A stretch of DNA of 33,236 bases from an uncultured Clostridia bacterium (GCA_934270565.1 CAKQPR010000018.1:1-33236), one strand, 5' to 3'. Positions 23,655 to 32,679 are shown, numbered from the stretch's first letter. Numbers and translations: made by a program. The notes: generated by a model not told the origin, from the sequence alone.

Positions 23655-23671
23655 TATCGGTTGAACCGATA
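23655..23671. promoter_or_regulatory. Perfect 17-bp palindrome, probable operator of the glycoside-hydrolase-like gene
   Basis: TATCGGTT-G-AACCGATA, 8-nt perfect arms with a single central base. It sits between the promoter and the ribosome site, about 20 nt downstream of the -10, where a bound repressor would block transcription. The size and symmetry suit a LacI- or GntR-type sugar regulator, but no regulator gene is adjacent. Confidence 0.65.
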
Positions 23672-23690
23672 TTTGAATTTCCTTGGCTTA

Positions 23691-23719
23691 ATTATATAGC
23701 ATAAACACGCTTTTGTCAA
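23691..23719 (-). promoter_or_regulatory. Full-consensus sigma-A promoter of the glycoside-hydrolase-like gene
   Basis: On the minus strand, TTGACA (23714-23719) and TATAAT (23691-23696) with exactly 17 bp between. Both hexamers are perfect, the strongest match in the window, as expected where a repressor sets expression. Confidence 0.88.
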
Positions 23720-23748
23720 TCACCATAATATCCCCGAATTATGCGTTA

Positions 23749-23765
23749 TCGGGTATAGTACCCGA
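23749..23765. promoter_or_regulatory. Second palindrome upstream of the glycoside-hydrolase-like promoter
   Basis: TCGGGTA-TAG-TACCCGA, 7-nt perfect arms. Its centre is about 94 bp from the operator at 23655-23671, and both contain TATCGG. An auxiliary operator for looping is possible but the two sequences are not identical. Confidence 0.35.
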
Positions 23766-24210
23766 CGTTTTCGACAAAAAATCACCGTGTTTTGCGGCAA
23801 AAAACTCCGAAACGCAATAAATAGACGGTACTTCAAGTTAACCCAAACAAGTAAAACAAATACCGTACTTTATTGTGAACTTCCGTTTCCGAAGCCGCCC
23901 CGACGTTTCGCAACGCGACGCAAAGGCGAAAAAAAAGACGAACCGCGCCTTTTTACCGCACAAAAAAACGACGGCAACTCGCCGCCGCATTTTCTCTTAC
24001 TCACTTTTTATGAACGCCGAATACGCCCTCACAAGCTCGTCGTTTGACGAAATCGCCCATGATTCCGTCCGCTCTTCTCCCCGAACGCGCGACGTATACG
24101 TCGATATTGTCCGTGCAACTCTCGATCTTGTTTACCATTTTTGATTCAATTAAATCATACTCGTCAATTATATATTTGTTTTTAATACGCAAAATGGTAT
24201 TTGCCGATAA
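23766..24210. other. Intergenic stretch with no recognisable gene
   Basis: About 445 bp between the glycoside-hydrolase-like promoter region and the 3-prime end of pyrB. Short open frames occur on both strands, but none has a ribosome site or family similarity. An ACGGTA/TACCGT pair at 23825-23830 and 23861-23866 is the only visible symmetry. No terminator with a T-run follows pyrB. A minus-strand frame at 24001-24192 begins with TTG and may be leftover coding sequence. Confidence 0.5.
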
Positions 24211-25284
24211 TCATATAACCGAATCACAATAGGTGCAATGCGTTACACCATTTTTATCCCTATAAACACTTCTTTCAATCTCTTGCTCGGAAGTAAGGAT
24301 ACAATGCGGATTTTTACAGATTTTATCGGGGTCAACAAACGTTTTTCTCGTATCCGCTCGTTCCGGTTCGTTTTTCTCTTTCAATAGTTTTAATATAAGA
24401 GCCATTCTCATAAGTTTTCCGCAACGAGTCTGTAAAAAATAACAAGCACGGTCATCTTCGTCCACTTTTACCGAAATTTCATTGACTCTCGGCAGCGGAT
24501 GTAAAACTATCATATCCGATTTAGCCAACTTCATTTTGTCTTCATTCAGGACATAACTATCTTTAAGTCTCTCGTATTCCGCTTCGTCTAAAAAACGTTC
24601 CTTTTGTATTCTCGTCATATAAAGAACGTCAAGCGAAGGGATTGCCTCTTCAAGTGAAAAAATCTCTTCGTACATTATTCCTTTATCTTTGATATATTCC
24701 TTTTTTACAAAGTCGGGAAGATTCAACTCTTCGGGAGAAATAAGACAAAATTTAACGCCTTTATAGCGAGACATTGCCTCGATAAGCGAATGAACGGTTC
24801 TGCCGTATTTCAAGTCGCCGCATAAGCCTATCGTAAGATTTTCAAACGTGCCTTTCTTTTTGTAAATCGTCATAAGATCGGCAAGCGTTTGCGTCGGGTG
24901 ATAATGTCCGCCGTCTCCCGCATTGACAATCGGAACGAGCGAATGTCTTTTAGCGACGTAAGGCGCACCCTCTTTAGGATGCCGCATCGCAATTATATTT
25001 ACGTAACCCGAAACCACTTCCACGGTGTCCGAAACGCTTTCGCCCTTTGACGCAGAAGATGAACTTGCGCTTGAAACGCCCGTAACCGAGCCGCCGAGAG
25101 AAAGCATAGCCGTTTCAAAACTCAGCCTTGTACGCGTAGACGGTTCAAAAAAAAGCGTAGCAAGAATTTTACCTTTACAACTCTCCGAATATTTTTCGGG
25201 ATTCTCTTCTATATCGAGTGCCGTAGTTATCAGTTCGTTTATTTCTTTAGTAGTTAAATCAAGAATATTAAGTAAGTGTCTCAT
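24211..25284 (-). CDS. pyrB: Aspartate carbamoyltransferase with a PyrI-like zinc tail
   Basis: Condenses carbamoyl phosphate and aspartate to carbamoyl-aspartate. The catalytic chain is complete: FFEPSTRTRLSFE (45-57, S-T-R-T-R loop), K80 in the mobile SASKGES loop, GGHYHPTQTLADL (125-137), TRIQ (224-227) and LHPLPR (261-266). After about residue 308 there is an extra tail, KICKNPHCIL to THCTYCDSVI, with C323, C328, C350 and C353. The C-x4-C, C-x21-C, C-x2-C spacing matches the zinc domain of PyrI (C-x4-C, x23, C-x2-C in E. coli), but the nucleotide-binding domain of PyrI is absent. I start at the ATG at 25284 with AGGA upstream, 13 nt after pyrE. Last gene of the operon. Confidence 0.94.
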   Translation of the reverse strand: MRHLLNILDLTTKEINELITTALDIEENPEKYSESCKGKILATLFFEPSTRTRLSFETAMLSLGGSVTGVSSASSSSASKGESVSDTVEVVSGYVNIIAMRHPKEGAPYVAKRHSLVPIVNAGDGGHYHPTQTLADLMTIYKKKGTFENLTIGLCGDLKYGRTVHSLIEAMSRYKGVKFCLISPEELNLPDFVKKEYIKDKGIMYEEIFSLEEAIPSLDVLYMTRIQKERFLDEAEYERLKDSYVLNEDKMKLAKSDMIVLHPLPRVNEISVKVDEDDRACYFLQTRCGKLMRMALILKLLKEKNEPERADTRKTFVDPDKICKNPHCILTSEQEIERSVYRDKNGVTHCTYCDSVI

Positions 25285-25297
25285 TTTCGGTTTTCCT

Positions 25298-25936
25298 TTA
25301 TCCCATCCAACTCTCGTCCGACGGATTATCACGGAAAATTAGTAATTTCTCCTTGTCCTCGATTTTTATATATCCCTCGTCGGCAGCCACCTCGACAAGC
25401 ACGTCAAAATCGGTTAAACTGACGTTTTTAACGTTTGCTGCGGCAAGCCTTTCAAGTCCTTTTCTCATACCGTAAGTGAATATGCTTACGATTCCGAGAA
25501 CCTCCGCGCCCGCCTCACGCAAAACGTCAACCACCTCTATAACACTTCCGCCCGTAGAGATAAGATCCTCTACCACAACTACCTTCTGACCTTTTTCAAG
25601 TCTGCCTTCGATTTGATTTTGTCTGCCGTGGTCTTTTGCTCCCGAGCGGACATATCCCATAGGTAAGCCGAGAATATGCGCGGAAATCGCCGCATGTGCG
25701 ATACCTGCGGTAGAAGTTCCCATTAAAACTTCCGCTTCGGGATAAACACTTTTCACTACCTCGGCTATAGCGTTCTCTACGTCGTTGCGGACGGATACGG
25801 AAGTCAACGTTAAACGATTGTCACAATACACCGGACTTTTTATCCCGCTTGCCCAGGTAAACGGTTGTTCGGGGCGCAAAAATACCGCTTTTATGGATAA
25901 TAAATCTTTCGCTATCAGCTCTTTTACGTTTTCCAT
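25298..25936 (-). CDS. pyrE: Orotate phosphoribosyltransferase
   Basis: Joins orotate to PRPP to give orotidine 5-phosphate. The 212 residues contain the PRPP-binding signature VVVVEDLISTGGSVIEVV (119-136), the flexible-loop region VRSGAKDHGRQNQIEG (97-111, with K and H contacting pyrophosphate) and VLMGTSTAGIAHAA. AGGAG lies 6 nt before the ATG at 25936, and the gene begins 1 nt after the pyrF stop. Length and motifs are those of the bacterial enzyme; nothing is unusual. Confidence 0.96.
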   Translation of the reverse strand: MENVKELIAKDLLSIKAVFLRPEQPFTWASGIKSPVYCDNRLTLTSVSVRNDVENAIAEVVKSVYPEAEVLMGTSTAGIAHAAISAHILGLPMGYVRSGAKDHGRQNQIEGRLEKGQKVVVVEDLISTGGSVIEVVDVLREAGAEVLGIVSIFTYGMRKGLERLAAANVKNVSLTDFDVLVEVAADEGYIKIEDKEKLLIFRDNPSDESWMG

Positions 25937-25937
25937 T

Positions 25938-26639
25938 TTACTCTCCTAAAAATTCTTTTTTTGCAAGTTTATAAGCCGCCACGGGATCGTCCGCTTGCGT
26001 AATCGGTCTGCCGACAACGATATAATCAGAGCCGGTTTTTTTAGCTTCCGCAGGAGTCATAACGCGTTTCTGGTCGCCTTTTTCGCCGCCTGCAAATCTC
26101 ACGCCCGGCGTTACGGTTAAAAAGTCTTTTCCGCACGCCGAATGGACTTTAGCAACTTCGAGAGGAGAACATACAACGCCGTCAAGTCCCGAATTTTTAG
26201 CGTTAAGCGCGTAACTTTCAACCGTTTTCTCCATCGTCTCGTTTATCAGAAGTTCTTCCTTGAGCATTTTATCGTCGGTACTCGTAAGTTGCGTTACGGC
26301 GATAAGAATCGGACGTGTACCGTCTCCTTTCGTAAGTCCTTTCAACGCTCCTTTCATCATTTCGCTCCCGCCGCTCGCATGGAGATTACACATATCGACG
26401 TCAAGTTCGGAAAGTGAGGACATCGCTTTCATAACAGTGTTGGGAATGTCATGAAGCTTTAAGTCGAGAAATATTTTGTGTCCTCTCTTCTTTATTTCTC
26501 TTACGATTTCGGGACCTTCCGCATAGAAAAGCTCCATACCTATTTTTACGAAAGGTTTTTCATCGTCAAACTTATCGAGGAAAGAATAAACCTCTTTCGC
26601 GCTCGGAAAATCGAGTGCTACAATAACGTCAATCGCCAT
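25938..26639 (-). CDS. pyrF: Orotidine 5-phosphate decarboxylase
   Basis: Last step of UMP synthesis, decarboxylating OMP. The 233 residues are the short bacterial type. The catalytic K-D-K-D tetrad is visible: K32 in FVKIGMELF, and D59, K61 and D64 in FLDLKLHDIPNT. VTPGVRF near residue 175 and DYIVVGRPIT near residue 210 bind the phosphate. GGAGG is 8 nt before the ATG and lies inside the end of pyrD; the two genes overlap by 11 nt, so their translation is coupled. Confidence 0.96.
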   Translation of the reverse strand: MAIDVIVALDFPSAKEVYSFLDKFDDEKPFVKIGMELFYAEGPEIVREIKKRGHKIFLDLKLHDIPNTVMKAMSSLSELDVDMCNLHASGGSEMMKGALKGLTKGDGTRPILIAVTQLTSTDDKMLKEELLINETMEKTVESYALNAKNSGLDGVVCSPLEVAKVHSACGKDFLTVTPGVRFAGGEKGDQKRVMTPAEAKKTGSDYIVVGRPITQADDPVAAYKLAKKEFLGE

Positions 26640-27549
26640 AATGCGCGCCTCCTATAATTTCTTTCAGATTCTGTATTTTGTATTTTTTCATAACCCCGGG
26701 CAAATCTTCAACTATCGTTTTAGAGCGGTACGGATCGATTAAGTTCGCCGTGCCTACTTCCACGGCTGTAGCCCCCGCAAGCATCATTTCGATTACGTCC
26801 TCCGCGCTTTCAACGCCGCCGCAACCAATAATCGGAATTTTAACCGCCTCGTAAACCTTATAAACCATAGCGAGCGCTACGGCGAATATTCCGCGCCCCG
26901 CATATCCTGCTATTTTGTTTGCGATTATCGGTTTTTTCGTTCTCAAATCTATTCGCATGCCGATAAGCGTATTGATGAGACACACGCCGTCCGCGCCGCC
27001 CTCTTCCGCGGCTTTCGCTATCGACGCTATATCGGTAACGTTCGGAGAAAGCTTTATATAAATCGGCTTGCCGCATACCTCTTTTACGGCTTTCGCTATG
27101 GCATAAACGTTTTCTTCCTTCGTGCCGAACGCCATTCCGCCATCTTTTACGTTGGGACAGCTTACGTTGACTTCGATAATTCCCATTTTTTCGACGGCGG
27201 AAAACATTTCGCAGATTTTAGCGTAGTCTTCAACCGACGAACCGCTTACGTTGGCAATGACTTTTTTATGAAAAAACTCTTCCATTTCGGGAATTTTTCT
27301 TGCGATAACTTCTTCCGCTCCCGGATTTTCAAGTCCTATAGAATTTATAATACCGACCTTACCGTCCGCAATTCTCGGTTGCGGATTTCCCGAGCGAGGC
27401 AAAAGTGTCGTTCCCTTGAAGGAAAACGAGCCGAGTACGTTTATATCGTAAAGCTCGGAATACTCTTTTCCGTAGCCGAACGTACCGCTTGCGGGAATAA
27501 CAGGGTTCTCTATCGTCCAGCCCGAAAGAGTAACTTTTGTGTTCACCAT
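26629..27549 (-). CDS. pyrD: Dihydroorotate dehydrogenase B (NAD), catalytic subunit
   Basis: Oxidises dihydroorotate to orotate using FMN and passes electrons through PyrK to NAD. The 306 residues are the class 1B form: catalytic base C131 in EVNVSCPNVKDGG, FSFKGTTLLPRSGNPQPRI and NSIGLENPG near the start, and IIGCGGVESAEDVIEMMLAG plus VEVGTANLIDP at the FMN phosphate site. GGAGG lies 7 nt before the ATG, which overlaps the pyrK stop by 7 nt. The adjacent pyrK confirms the B-type heterotetramer. Confidence 0.96.
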   Translation of the reverse strand: MVNTKVTLSGWTIENPVIPASGTFGYGKEYSELYDINVLGSFSFKGTTLLPRSGNPQPRIADGKVGIINSIGLENPGAEEVIARKIPEMEEFFHKKVIANVSGSSVEDYAKICEMFSAVEKMGIIEVNVSCPNVKDGGMAFGTKEENVYAIAKAVKEVCGKPIYIKLSPNVTDIASIAKAAEEGGADGVCLINTLIGMRIDLRTKKPIIANKIAGYAGRGIFAVALAMVYKVYEAVKIPIIGCGGVESAEDVIEMMLAGATAVEVGTANLIDPYRSKTIVEDLPGVMKKYKIQNLKEIIGGAHYGD

Positions 27550-28274
27550 ACGATTTCCTCCCTTTTCAGAACGGGACCGTCCTTACAAATCCGTTTATTG
27601 CCGTATTTTGTCTTGCACGAGCATCCCATACACGCGCCGAAACCACAACCCATTCTTTCTTCAAAACTAAATTCGCCGCTTCCCTTTGCAATTTTTTCTA
27701 TTGCCTTAAACATAGGCATCGGTCCGCAGGTGTAAAAATAAGTGTAATCGAGGTCTTTCATAATGTCGGTTACGAAGCCTTTTTTCCCGTAACTTCCGTC
27801 GGCTGTCGTAACATAAACAGTTGCGCCGAGAGTCTTAAACTCGTTTTCGTAAAATATTTCGCTTTTCGTGTTGAAGCCGAGTATTACTGTCGGTTTAACG
27901 CCTTTTTCAACGAGTTTTTTTGCGAGTAAATACATCGGCGGAACGCCCACACCCCCGCCGATAAGCAAAGGTTTTTCGCCGCTTAAAGAAAGGTCGTAAC
28001 CGTTACCGAGTCCGACAAGCGTATCTATTTTTTCGCCCGCTGCGTATTTACTCAATCTTTCCGTTCCTTTGCCCACTACCTTATATATAAGCGTGAGCGT
28101 ATCGCCGTCAACGTCGCAAACGGAAACAGGGCGGCGCAGATAGCAACCGTCAATCGAAATATTGACAAACTGCCCAGGGTTTTTAACAGCCGAAATATCG
28201 CCCGAAAGTTTCATTTCGTAAACGCTTTCGGTCAAAATTTTATTGTCTTTTACCGTAAGAAAAACTTTCTCCAT
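27543..28274 (-). CDS. pyrK: Dihydroorotate dehydrogenase B electron-transfer subunit
   Basis: FAD and [2Fe-2S] protein that carries electrons from PyrD to NAD. The 243 residues contain the flavin region YLRRPVSVCDVDGDTLTLIY (46-65), a nucleotide-binding stretch GEKPLLIGGGVGVPPMYLLA and four clustered cysteines near the C-terminus within RMGCGFGACMGCSCKT and KRICKDGPV, which bind the iron-sulphur cluster. GGAG lies 7 nt before the ATG, 4 nt after carB. Standard partner of class 1B PyrD. Confidence 0.96.
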   Translation of the reverse strand: MEKVFLTVKDNKILTESVYEMKLSGDISAVKNPGQFVNISIDGCYLRRPVSVCDVDGDTLTLIYKVVGKGTERLSKYAAGEKIDTLVGLGNGYDLSLSGEKPLLIGGGVGVPPMYLLAKKLVEKGVKPTVILGFNTKSEIFYENEFKTLGATVYVTTADGSYGKKGFVTDIMKDLDYTYFYTCGPMPMFKAIEKIAKGSGEFSFEERMGCGFGACMGCSCKTKYGNKRICKDGPVLKREEIVW

Positions 28275-28278
28275 CCTC

Positions 28279-31200
28279 TTACTCCGCGTCTATCGTAGAA
28301 ATACCGAGCGTGGTTTCCTCTAAAACGTCAAGCAGAACTCTGACTGTATCGAGAGAAGTAAACATCGTAATGTTATGCTCGGTAGCGAGCTTTCTTATTT
28401 TATACCCGTCAGCGTTTACGCCGCTGTCCGAAAGATCGCTCGTATTGATAACGTAAGTTACGTGCCCCTGACGAAGCGCCGTCGGTATATCGTTCGCTCC
28501 GTCGCTTATTTTTCTGAGAGCGCGCGTTTTAATACCGTTTTCTTTCAAAAACTCCGCCGTACCGCGAGTGGCTTCTATATTGAAGCCGAGATTGTAAAAT
28601 CTTCTTGCAAGCCCTGAAGCCTCTTCTTTATCTCTATCGCAGACAGTAATAAAAACCGTGCCGTAATTGTGCAATTTCATACCGGACGCCTGCAACGCTT
28701 TATATAAGGCTCTGTTGAGTTTATCGTCATAACCTATCGCTTCGCCCGTAGACTTCATTTCGGGAGAAAGATAAGCGTCGAGTCCTCTGATTTTACTGAA
28801 AGAGAATACGGGAACTTTAACGTACCGACGTTTCTTTTCTTCGGGATACAAGCAGAATATTCCTTGTTCTTTAAGACTCTTTCCGAGGATTACCTCGGTG
28901 GCTATATCCGCTAAACTATATCCCGTCGCCTTTGAAAGGAACGGTACCGTTCTCGACGAACGCGGATTGACTTCTATGATGAAAACCTTATCGTTTTTAT
29001 CGACGATGAATTGAATGTTGTAAAGACCTTTGATTCCTATCGCAAGTCCGAGTTGTTTAGTGTAAGTCAGAATAGTTCCTTTTACCTTATCGGACAAGCT
29101 GAAAGAAGGATACACGCTTATACTGTCTCCGCTGTGTACGCCCGTTTTTTCGACGAGTTCCATAATACCCGCAACAAAAACGTCCGTACCGTCGCAAACC
29201 GCGTCGACTTCAACCTCTTTACCCGTAATATATTTATCTACAAGTACCGGTTTTTCATCGCTTATTTCCACTGCCGATTGCAAATATTCTCTTAAAGATT
29301 TTTCGTTTGAAACGATTTGCATCGCACGACCGCCGAGTACGAAAGAGGGACGAACAAGCACGGGATATCCGATTTCTTCCGCGACCTTAACCCCTTCTTC
29401 AACCATCGTGACGGCTCGTCCCGTCGGTTGAGGAATTTCAAGTTTGAGAAGCAGTTTTTCAAAAGAATCTCGGTTTTCCGCATTGTCGATCGCAACGCAA
29501 TCCGTGCCGATAATCTTCACGCCTCTTTCGCTTAACGGACTTGCCAGATTGATTGCCGTCTGTCCGCCGAGAGAAGCGATTATACCTTCGGGTTTCTCAT
29601 ATTCTATAACGTTCATAACGTCCTCGACGGTAAGCGGCTCGAAATAAAGTTTATCGGCGGTCGTATAGTCGGTAGAAACCGTTTCGGGATTGTTGTTTAT
29701 GATAATCGCCTCATATCCCGTCTTTTTAATCGTCTGAACCGCATGCACGGTCGAATAGTCAAACTCCACGCCCTGACCTATTCTGATAGGACCTGCGCCC
29801 AGAACCACTATTTTTTTCTTTTCGGTTTTTACCGACGCGTTTTCGTTCCGATAAGATGAATAGAAGCATGGTATGTATCCGCCCGTATGAAGAGTATCCG
29901 CCATTCTGTATATCGGCATAATTCCGTTTTTACGGCGCATATCGAACACCGAAAGTTCTTTTTCGCTCCAGTCTTTCGCTATATATTTATCCGAAAACCC
30001 GATTTTTTTGGCTTCTCGCAAAACATTTATATCGTTCGGATTTTCTTTTAACGTCTTTTCAAAGTCAACTATTTTTTTGAACGATTCGAGGAAAAGCGGA
30101 GTAATTTTGCTGATCGCATAAAGACTTTCTACGCTTTTACCCCTTCTTAACAGTTCGCATACGGCAAAAATAGCGTCGTGACGAAATTCTTTTATATAGT
30201 CGCATAATTCGTCGGTAGTAAACTTATCGAATTTTGCAAGATGTAAATGATCCGCGCCTATTTCAAGAGATCTGACCGATTTCAAAAAGCATTCTTCGAG
30301 CGTCGAGCCTATGCCCATCACCTCGCCCGTCGCTTTCATTTGCGTTCCGAGCACGTTAGACGCCTTGGTAAATTTATCGAACGGGAAACGCGGGAACTTC
30401 GCCACGAAATAATCAAGCGACGGAGCGGTCGAAGCGAACGTATCCGACACCTTGATTTCGTCCAGAGTCATTCCTATAGCGACCTTTGCAGTAACCTTTG
30501 CAATAGGATACCCACTTGCCTTGCTTGCAAGCGCAGACGAACGGGAAACCCTCGGATTCACTTCGATGAGATAATAATCGTCGCTATCGGGCGAAAGGGC
30601 GAACTGTACGTTACACCCGCCCTCTATTTTTAGCGCGCGAATAAGCTTTATCGCACTTTCGTTAAGCATATTAAACTGCTTGTCACTGAGAGACAAAACA
30701 GGAGCGACGACGATAGAATCGCCGGTATGTACGCCTACGGGATCGACGTTTTCCATTCCGCAAACGGTAATGACATTATCCTTGCCGTCACGCATCATTT
30801 CAAATTCAATTTCTTTATAACCCTTAACGCTTTTTTCGACGAGAACCTGACCGACGGGCGAAAGAGCGAGCGCATTCGTTCCGATTTCAATCGCTTCCTC
30901 TTCGTTATCCGCAAATCCTCCGCCTGTACCGCCGAGCGTAAACGCGGGGCGAAGCACAACGGGATACCCGATTTTTTCTGCGGAAGATACGATTTCTTCC
31001 ACAGAATACGCTATTTCGGACGGAATCGTAGGTTCTCCGATTTTAATGCAAAGTTCCTTAAATCTTTCGCGGTCTTCTGCGTCTTTAATACTTTCGCTGC
31101 TTGTTCCGAGAAGAATCGTTCTGCACTCTTTCAAAACGCCTTTCGTTTCGAGTTGCATAGCGATATTAAGTCCCGTCTGTCCTCCGATTCCGGGAATAAT

Positions 31201-31455
31201 CGCATCGGGGCGTTCGTATCTTATAATCTTTGCGATATATTCGAGAGTTAAAGGCTCCATATAGACTTTATCCGCTATTTGTGTATCGGTCATAATGGTC
31301 GCAGGATTAGAGTTGCAAAGAACAACCTCGTAACCTTCTTCCTTTAAGGCAAGACACGCTTGCGTTCCCGCATAATCGAACTCTGCGGCTTGCCCTATCA
31401 CGATAGGACCGGAGCCTATAATCATAATCTTCTTCAAATCTGTTCTTTTAGGCAT
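28279..31455 (-). CDS. carB: Carbamoyl phosphate synthase large subunit
   Basis: Makes carbamoyl phosphate from bicarbonate, ATP and ammonia delivered by the glutaminase subunit CarA. The 1058 residues show two homologous halves, each with a pre-ATP-grasp motif (GSGPIVIGQAAEFDYAGTQA near 13-32 and GAGPIRIGQGVEFDYSTVHA in the second half) and an ATP-grasp domain (LRPAFTLGGTGGG and VRPSFVLGGRAM). The oligomerisation region is in the middle and a C-terminal allosteric MGS-like domain (about 930-1058) ends the protein. AGGAGG precedes the ATG at 31455, 18 nt after pyrC. No carA lies in the window, so the small subunit must be encoded elsewhere. Confidence 0.97.
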   Translation of the reverse strand: MPKRTDLKKIMIIGSGPIVIGQAAEFDYAGTQACLALKEEGYEVVLCNSNPATIMTDTQIADKVYMEPLTLEYIAKIIRYERPDAIIPGIGGQTGLNIAMQLETKGVLKECRTILLGTSSESIKDAEDRERFKELCIKIGEPTIPSEIAYSVEEIVSSAEKIGYPVVLRPAFTLGGTGGGFADNEEEAIEIGTNALALSPVGQVLVEKSVKGYKEIEFEMMRDGKDNVITVCGMENVDPVGVHTGDSIVVAPVLSLSDKQFNMLNESAIKLIRALKIEGGCNVQFALSPDSDDYYLIEVNPRVSRSSALASKASGYPIAKVTAKVAIGMTLDEIKVSDTFASTAPSLDYFVAKFPRFPFDKFTKASNVLGTQMKATGEVMGIGSTLEECFLKSVRSLEIGADHLHLAKFDKFTTDELCDYIKEFRHDAIFAVCELLRRGKSVESLYAISKITPLFLESFKKIVDFEKTLKENPNDINVLREAKKIGFSDKYIAKDWSEKELSVFDMRRKNGIMPIYRMADTLHTGGYIPCFYSSYRNENASVKTEKKKIVVLGAGPIRIGQGVEFDYSTVHAVQTIKKTGYEAIIINNNPETVSTDYTTADKLYFEPLTVEDVMNVIEYEKPEGIIASLGGQTAINLASPLSERGVKIIGTDCVAIDNAENRDSFEKLLLKLEIPQPTGRAVTMVEEGVKVAEEIGYPVLVRPSFVLGGRAMQIVSNEKSLREYLQSAVEISDEKPVLVDKYITGKEVEVDAVCDGTDVFVAGIMELVEKTGVHSGDSISVYPSFSLSDKVKGTILTYTKQLGLAIGIKGLYNIQFIVDKNDKVFIIEVNPRSSRTVPFLSKATGYSLADIATEVILGKSLKEQGIFCLYPEEKKRRYVKVPVFSFSKIRGLDAYLSPEMKSTGEAIGYDDKLNRALYKALQASGMKLHNYGTVFITVCDRDKEEASGLARRFYNLGFNIEATRGTAEFLKENGIKTRALRKISDGANDIPTALRQGHVTYVINTSDLSDSGVNADGYKIRKLATEHNITMFTSLDTVRVLLDVLEETTLGISTIDAE

Positions 31456-31473
31456 ATTAAAAACCCTCCTAAG

Positions 31474-32679
31474 TTAGTCTAAGTATATGATTTTACCGTT
31501 TTTAACCGTCATAACACACTTGCCGTAAACCTCTGAATTTTCAAACGGCGTGCTTTTACCTTTTGATAAAAAATCATCGGATTTTATCGCATACGGAGTC
31601 GCAATCTCGAATACGGTAAAATCTTCTTTACCGACAGGCAATCCGAAACGCTTTCTCGGGTTTACCGTAAACGCATTTATTATCGTTTCAAGCGAAACTG
31701 TGCCCGTTTTTACAAGATGCGTATATAATATCGGAAACGCCGTCTCGAGTCCCACGATACCGAACGGACTACCCGTCAATCCTTTTGACTTTTCCTCTGC
31801 AGTGTGCGGCGCGTGGTCAGTAGCGATAATATCTATCGTTCCGTCTATAATCCCTTCGATTAACGCTTGTCTGTCTCGCTTGGTACGTAGCGGCGGATTC
31901 ATTTTGAACCGTCCCTCGTTCCGAACGTCCTCGTCGGTCAACACGAGATAGTGCGGAGCCGTTTCGCAAGTAACGTCTATTCCGTTCTTCTTTGCTCTAC
32001 GAATAAGTTCCACGCTCTCCGCCGTCGAAATGTGGCAAACGTGATATTTTACGCCCGTTTCTTTGGCTAATTTTAAATCCCTTTCTATCATAGCGTATTC
32101 GCTTACAGCCGAAATGCCCTTTACGCCGAGCCTTTTTGCCACTTCGCCGTCATGTATAACGCCGCCAAAGAGAAGCGAATTGTCCTCACAATGCGCCGCT
32201 ATCACTTTGTCTAACGACTTTGCTTTAAGCATAGCTGTGCGCATTATATCCTCGCGCTGCACTCCTCTGCCGTCGTCCGAAAACGCGCATACATACGGAG
32301 CAAGAGCTTCCATATCCGATGGTTCCTTGCCGTTTTCGCCTTTAGTGATCGTTCCGTAAGGATAGATGTCTATGACCGCGTCGCGTTCGATGATTTTCGT
32401 TTGTACGCTTAGCTTTTCGATATTATCCGGACTCGGATTAAGGTTTGGCATCGTACAAACCGTAGTATACCCTCCTCTTGCAGCCGCTTCACTCCCGCTT
32501 TTTATTGTTTCTTTATAAAAAAAACCCGGTTCTCTGAAATGAACGTGAACATCACAGAAACCGGGGGAAATCAGATATTGATTCGAGTAAACGGAAAAAA
32601 TACTACCTTGTCGTAAAAAATCGTTTATAAATGCAGAAAACTCTCCATATTTATTTTTGACTCTTTTTATCTGCTCCAT
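31474..32679 (-). CDS. pyrC: Dihydroorotase
   Basis: Cyclises carbamoyl-aspartate to dihydroorotate; zinc amidohydrolase. The 401 residues are type I (PyrC of Bacillota). Visible are CDVHVHFREPG (42-52) with the metal histidines H45 and H47, GGYTTVCTMPNLNPSPD, AAHCEDN, YHVCHISTAESVE, and IIATDHAPHTAEEK with the catalytic aspartate. It is the first gene of the operon, with the ATG at 32679 and GAGGA just 3-4 nt upstream. The promoter is at 32733-32761; the leader of about 46 nt is too short for a PyrR-type attenuator. Confidence 0.95.
   Translation of the reverse strand: MEQIKRVKNKYGEFSAFINDFLRQGSIFSVYSNQYLISPGFCDVHVHFREPGFFYKETIKSGSEAAARGGYTTVCTMPNLNPSPDNIEKLSVQTKIIERDAVIDIYPYGTITKGENGKEPSDMEALAPYVCAFSDDGRGVQREDIMRTAMLKAKSLDKVIAAHCEDNSLLFGGVIHDGEVAKRLGVKGISAVSEYAMIERDLKLAKETGVKYHVCHISTAESVELIRRAKKNGIDVTCETAPHYLVLTDEDVRNEGRFKMNPPLRTKRDRQALIEGIIDGTIDIIATDHAPHTAEEKSKGLTGSPFGIVGLETAFPILYTHLVKTGTVSLETIINAFTVNPRKRFGLPVGKEDFTVFEIATPYAIKSDDFLSKGKSTPFENSEVYGKCVMTVKNGKIIYLD

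Noticed and set aside
24001..24192. Minus-strand 63-residue frame just after pyrB
   Set aside because: It begins with TTG, has no convincing ribosome site and no family similarity that I recognise. It may be a remnant but cannot be supported as a gene.
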